Below the pieces are notes generated by a model. The model did not search any database. It was not told the origin of the DNA and worked only from the letters and a program-made list of their open reading frames with translations. From contig OY720633.1 in NCBI GenBank assembly GCA_963169105.1, forward strand, positions 147,643,200 through 147,707,199: a DNA stretch of 64,000 nt. The letters are read 5' to 3'. Positions 60,014 through 64,000 of the stretch are shown here, piece after piece (positions within the stretch are counted from its first letter, which is position 1; each line of letters starts with the position of its first letter). The stretch comes from Ceriagrion tenellum (Eukaryota; Arthropoda; Insecta; Odonata; Coenagrionidae). The position numbers and the translations under genes are program-made.

Positions 60014-62140
60014 CATCTCCGAGGCTCCGAGCCTTTAATTTGAAGTCACAATTTCTATTTTACTGAAGTACATACGATACATCCGGCTCTCTCTCTCCCT
60101 TTCATGAAATTAACACGCTTCATATTTTCTGGAAAACGCTTCACTTTCATTCAGGTTTGCATGCAAACAGAGCTTAGTGGCTCGCTTTTTCTTCTTTTAT
60201 GATGTATCATTTAGTAGTGGAATATTTAGTTATAATGTAGTAATATTAATAGAAAACGTTACTCTTTTGAGGTTTAATTAGGGTCATCATTTTTTGATCT
60301 ACAAATATTGTTCTACCTGACTTAAATTTATCGTATAAATTTTAATTCTTCCCAATTATTTATCTCTGCGTTCTTCACTGCCATCGCGAAACATTTTTTT
60401 ACATTGTAAACATATCCCTCTCGATATTTTTGACATTGAAGGGTTCTCCCTGGTTTGCTGTATTCAAGCTTTGCGAGTAAACGCATATTCGAATACCAGC
60501 TAATTCCTGCAGTCAATAAGTTAAGAAACTGCACTTTAGGAGTTTCTAAAGGATTCCTGGATTATATGAATTCTTACTCCTTAGGCTTATCAACTCCAGA
60601 AGTACTTGACTTTGCGGCATACCGATTAGTGCCAATAGTGGTAAATTAGACCCTTTAGAAAAAAATTGTTTTATAAACGGAAACATCTCTTATGTTTCAT
60701 TATTTTACAGGACAAGTGGCTAATATCAACGTACGATATTTTGTCTTTTCAACATACGTTTGTGGCGCTTCGCATGAAGACTTGGACCTGCACATCTGTA
60801 AAGATATTTCGTACGGCGAGTCACCTTTTGGTATAAATTTCCGCTACCAAACTGTCCACAGTCTCTCACTATCCCTTTGTTACACATGCAAAACTTGAAT
60901 AAAAGTGGTCAGCTAAACCACTTTATTTCTCGACTCTGATATAGCTGTTAACCGGCCCCCTCTAACAGAGTGGCTGCGAGGATGTAGTACTTAAATGTTC
61001 AGCGGCAAAGCATTCCTATTTTTTCTTTTGTATGTATTCATTCTCACCCTTTGGTTGATCAACCTTTATCACTTACACTCTTAGAAAGGATGTGCAGAAG
61101 GGACTAAGGTTTTTCTGAAAAAAATAAATAAAAATGGGCATTTCGAGTTTCCAACCGAGAAGCGTCACTGTTCAGCACCGATGTTTCAAGGTCTAAGTAT
61201 GCCTTAGCTGTTTAGTCAGTTCAGTTCGCTTAGTTTTGATGACCTTATGAACATCAACTGATCATTATATTACAAATAATTCTAATAATTAAGAAATTGT
61301 AGTTTAATAATCTTAATAGAATTATTTGACTGTACTATTCAACTCCGTTTAATATGATTTAATAGGTGTTTATTCATCCATTGCCAGAATCTTCTATTTT
61401 ACAGTCACTTAATTATATGTCCAAGAAATTATGGGTTTCGAGTGTCGACGACATTTAAAAATCCATATGGCTTTGAAAATAGGGGAATATAGTACACATT
61501 CAGTAAGCCTCGACTTTGTGAAACAGTTTCATTTCCAATTGATAGTTATAATTTTCGCCTGCTGAAAATACTATGCAGTAATACGGAAAAAAACTCCAAC
61601 GTTTCCAAATGGAAACGGTTTCCAAATGGAAATATTTCTTGATATTTCGTTTAGAAAACTTACATTGGTTTTTACATTGGCTTTTGGATTGGATTGGATT
61701 GGCTGGTTTTTACATATTTCTTTCGTAATTTGTATTTAATAATAAAATTAGCTTTTTTTCTGTGTCGTAATGCACCGACAATAGTCATACCGAATCATCT
61801 TCGAGTATAAGGTGAGTTTCGCATGGTTAATAGGAGCAAATTATACCACTAGAAATATTTTTTGCATGTGAGCATTGCCAATATTTGCTTTGCTATTGAA
61901 AGAGAGAGTGCTAATGAAACTGAAGATAAAAAGCCAGGGATTTATGTGCGAGTGCGCGGATTATGTTATTTTCGTGAGATTATGACAACGGTGGCAATTT
62001 TATTTCGTTGCGTGGTAGTATGAATTCGGACTGCGATATCTCTTTGATACGTGAACACTCATTCCCTAAATTCACACACGGATAAATCCTCACTCAAAAG
62101 TTCACCGTAATGGTTTTTTACCCTTCCGAATCCTCGGGAT
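60014..62140. other. non-coding; palindromic repeat at 61608-61635
   Basis: At 61608-61635 GTTTCCAAATGGAAA occurs twice in tandem; each copy is an imperfect palindrome. TGGATTGGATTGGATTGG lies at 61685-61702. No gene recognised. Confidence 0.5.
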
Positions 62141-62440
62141 ATGCGGTCTGCTCAGAGTACGAAAAGCTGGGAGGTGTCAGGGAGTGCGGGGGAAGCGAGT
62201 GGAAATAAGCGTTGGATATGGTGGGGAAGCAGGACTGTGGTTGTTTGGGGGGAGGGCACTGCCATAGGGTGGGCTGAAGAGTACGCTGCGCGAGATATGG
62301 GAAGTGGAGGGGTGGAGTTGTTTTGCTGCAGCAGGAGATGGCTGTGATTGATGGAAATAAAAAGAGGATAAAAGAGGACTTGGAACTCTAATTGGTAAAT
62401 ACAGTGAGGGGAAATGAGGGGCCCAAGGTATCAAGCACCA
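62141..62440. repeat. G/A-rich strand-asymmetric block
   Basis: Plus strand dominated by G and A with GC above background. The opposite-strand 85-codon frame is Ser/Pro-rich by composition. Confidence 0.55.
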
Positions 62441-64000
62441 CGGGATTTCTATGTGATGGTCATTGGGCCTGATTCTGTCTCCATGGATTATTGGGCATGT
62501 TGATCAGGTTGATCTTTAATTTATATTAATTCGAATTTTTGGAGAGACCATAAATTTGTACCACTTGGTGATAAAATTTATTGGTTCAAATTGTTTTTCG
62601 ATCAGATAACATAAAGCCATGCCGAATCACACTAATGGTGTAAATTTGGATTTTTAACTGCTTGCCGATCTTGCCTGGTGATTACAAAGCACTCGGCTTT
62701 TTCAGCTGCTTTTCCGTAAATAGCAGTGACAAATTATACATTCAATGCATTTCATTTCCAATTTTGTGTATTTCTGCCCTGTAGTTCCCGAGATACCAGT
62801 TTTTTCCTTGACAAGTCGACAAGTACGAAGACTTAAGACCTGGATACGAACTTATTTCCACCCTTAGGAAATTTTACGTAGTCGTTTACAACTAACTGCT
62901 AACCTACATCGTTCCATTATGCATTAAGTACCAGTATTAATATACATATATAAAAAAATCTTCTCATAGTACGCTCCGATAGAGAAAGGGAAAAGAGTTG
63001 TTTGTTTGGTAAAACATAATTGTTTTGAAGTTGTTTCGAACATGAAAAACATGATTTCAAACATAAAATACATTATTTTTTCGAACACGCATGGATGTCG
63101 ACTAGTGATAGATATTCAGAACCAGTTTATAATTTAGGTTATCTTCTTATGTAATAGCAGGTAAACTGGTTACACCACAAAGACTAATAAATGTCTCTTC
63201 AATATATTAAGACAGCGAAGGATGTTGAAATCTAGTTTTCTGATCCATTTTTTTTTTCTTTTCTTTTCTTTCTTTTCTTTTCCATAAACTTTCCAAACTT
63301 TCTTTTCCATAAACCAGATTAAACAAACTTAATCTTCAAATCAATTCAGCACAGCCTTCAATGAACGCATGAAGCAAAGGATAGCAAACTTGGGAATGGT
63401 GCCACAGGTCGTTTTGTAGAGAACCATTTTTTTTAGATAGAATCTGTTTTTCATATATTTTCTTTTATCGTGAATGGGTTTGAAATCATTAGCAAATCTT
63501 GGATATGTATGTAATTTTTTCTCAGCGAATGCTGGAATGAGGAACAGCGAAACAGATGAAATTATAAAATAGAAGTTAATTTAGGTGTTAACACAATGAG
63601 ATTATTATAAAAAACCCTAATGTTATTTATTTTTAATGCCTATATTAAATTTGCAATTGCTGTATGATTATTGTACCATTGAAAAAAAGACTTTGGAAAA
63701 CCATTGAAAAATGCTTTGGAAACTTTAATGCTATGTATGTACAATAGAAAAAAATAATTTTAGTTCAAAATATATTAATTGAATATTTTATTTATTATTT
63801 TATTTTTGAAACGATATTTAAATAATTAAATTGGGTTAAAATTTCGGATAAGAACTAAATGAGCGATATTATTTAAAAAATTTAAATTCGTTTTGGGCCA
63901 TTCACTAAAGAGTGGTATTCCTAGTTTTTTACGCTATTGTCATCATTGTAGTTGGAATTTGGGCTGGAAATTTCAGAGAAAATTTGCAAATAACCCAATA
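62441..64000. other. AT-rich non-coding; pyrimidine microsatellite 63248-63310
   Basis: 63248-63310 is a run of TTTTC-type units, followed by a short duplication of CTTTTCCATAAAC. Nothing else recognised to the window end. Confidence 0.5.

Noticed and set aside
60692..60898. Possible terminal exon with AATAAA
   Set aside because: An acceptor-like CAG, 68 codons and AATAAA coincide, but the residues resemble nothing and the signals are common in AT-rich DNA.
1..64000. tRNA, rRNA, CRISPR, bacterial operons
   Set aside because: No A-box/B-box pair with a cloverleaf, no rRNA core sequence, no spacer-repeat array, and no ribosome-binding-site-linked gene runs were seen.

Overview
The window looks like nuclear DNA of an arthropod, most likely an insect with a large, repeat-rich genome. 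This is inferred from the AT-rich composition, the absence of compact genes, and the mix of degraded non-LTR retrotransposons, Penelope-like elements and small DNA transposons. The species cannot be named. No bacterial operon, tRNA, rRNA or CRISPR array was found, and no host protein was recognised. Almost every coding-like stretch that can be identified is a piece of a transposable element.

Layout. At 1-625 (minus) lies an open, edge-truncated ORF1 of a LINE. At 940-1860 (minus) is a broken RTE-like reverse transcriptase. At 2461-4485 (plus) is a nearly complete 3' half of a CR1/Jockey-group LINE with one frame-preserved ORF interrupted by five internal TAA codons and a (TTTCA)n tail. At 10721-10906 is a hAT-type miniature element with perfect 8-bp target duplications. 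At 11976-12131 is an inverted pair of Penelope-type terminal sequences. The 14.0-15.5 kb stretch is CpG-rich with strong splice donors and is the best candidate for a host promoter or first exon. At 16846-19290 (minus) is a degraded LINE with endonuclease, RT and C-terminus and a (TGTAGA)n tail; its 3' end recurs at 8.75, 34.6 and 38.3 kb.

A possible phase-0 exon of unknown product sits at 19758-19985 (minus). A LINE scrap lies at 20.4-20.7 kb and a 1.16-kb foldback element at 23675-24838. At 27577-27783 a 5'-truncated LINE tail is flanked by perfect 169-bp direct repeats. At 41413-42181 is a short Penelope-like insertion (GIY-YIG endonuclease) with 13-bp target duplications and inverted 137-bp arms. 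More LINE or LTR remnants lie at 44.6-45.2, 46.4-47.6, 49.9-50.2, 57.2-57.8 and 59.8-60.0 kb. Motifs resembling decayed hammerhead ribozymes, a hallmark of Penelope-like elements, recur at 12.0, 24.95, 41.5, 48.1 and 53.75 kb.

The rest is AT-rich non-coding DNA, broken by about ten 150-500 bp blocks of strong purine/pyrimidine strand asymmetry. The parts do not form a pathway: the window reads as intergenic or intronic sequence shaped by successive retroelement insertions. Its most informative features are the insertion structures: the long target duplication, the inverted Penelope termini, and the shared LINE 3' ends.
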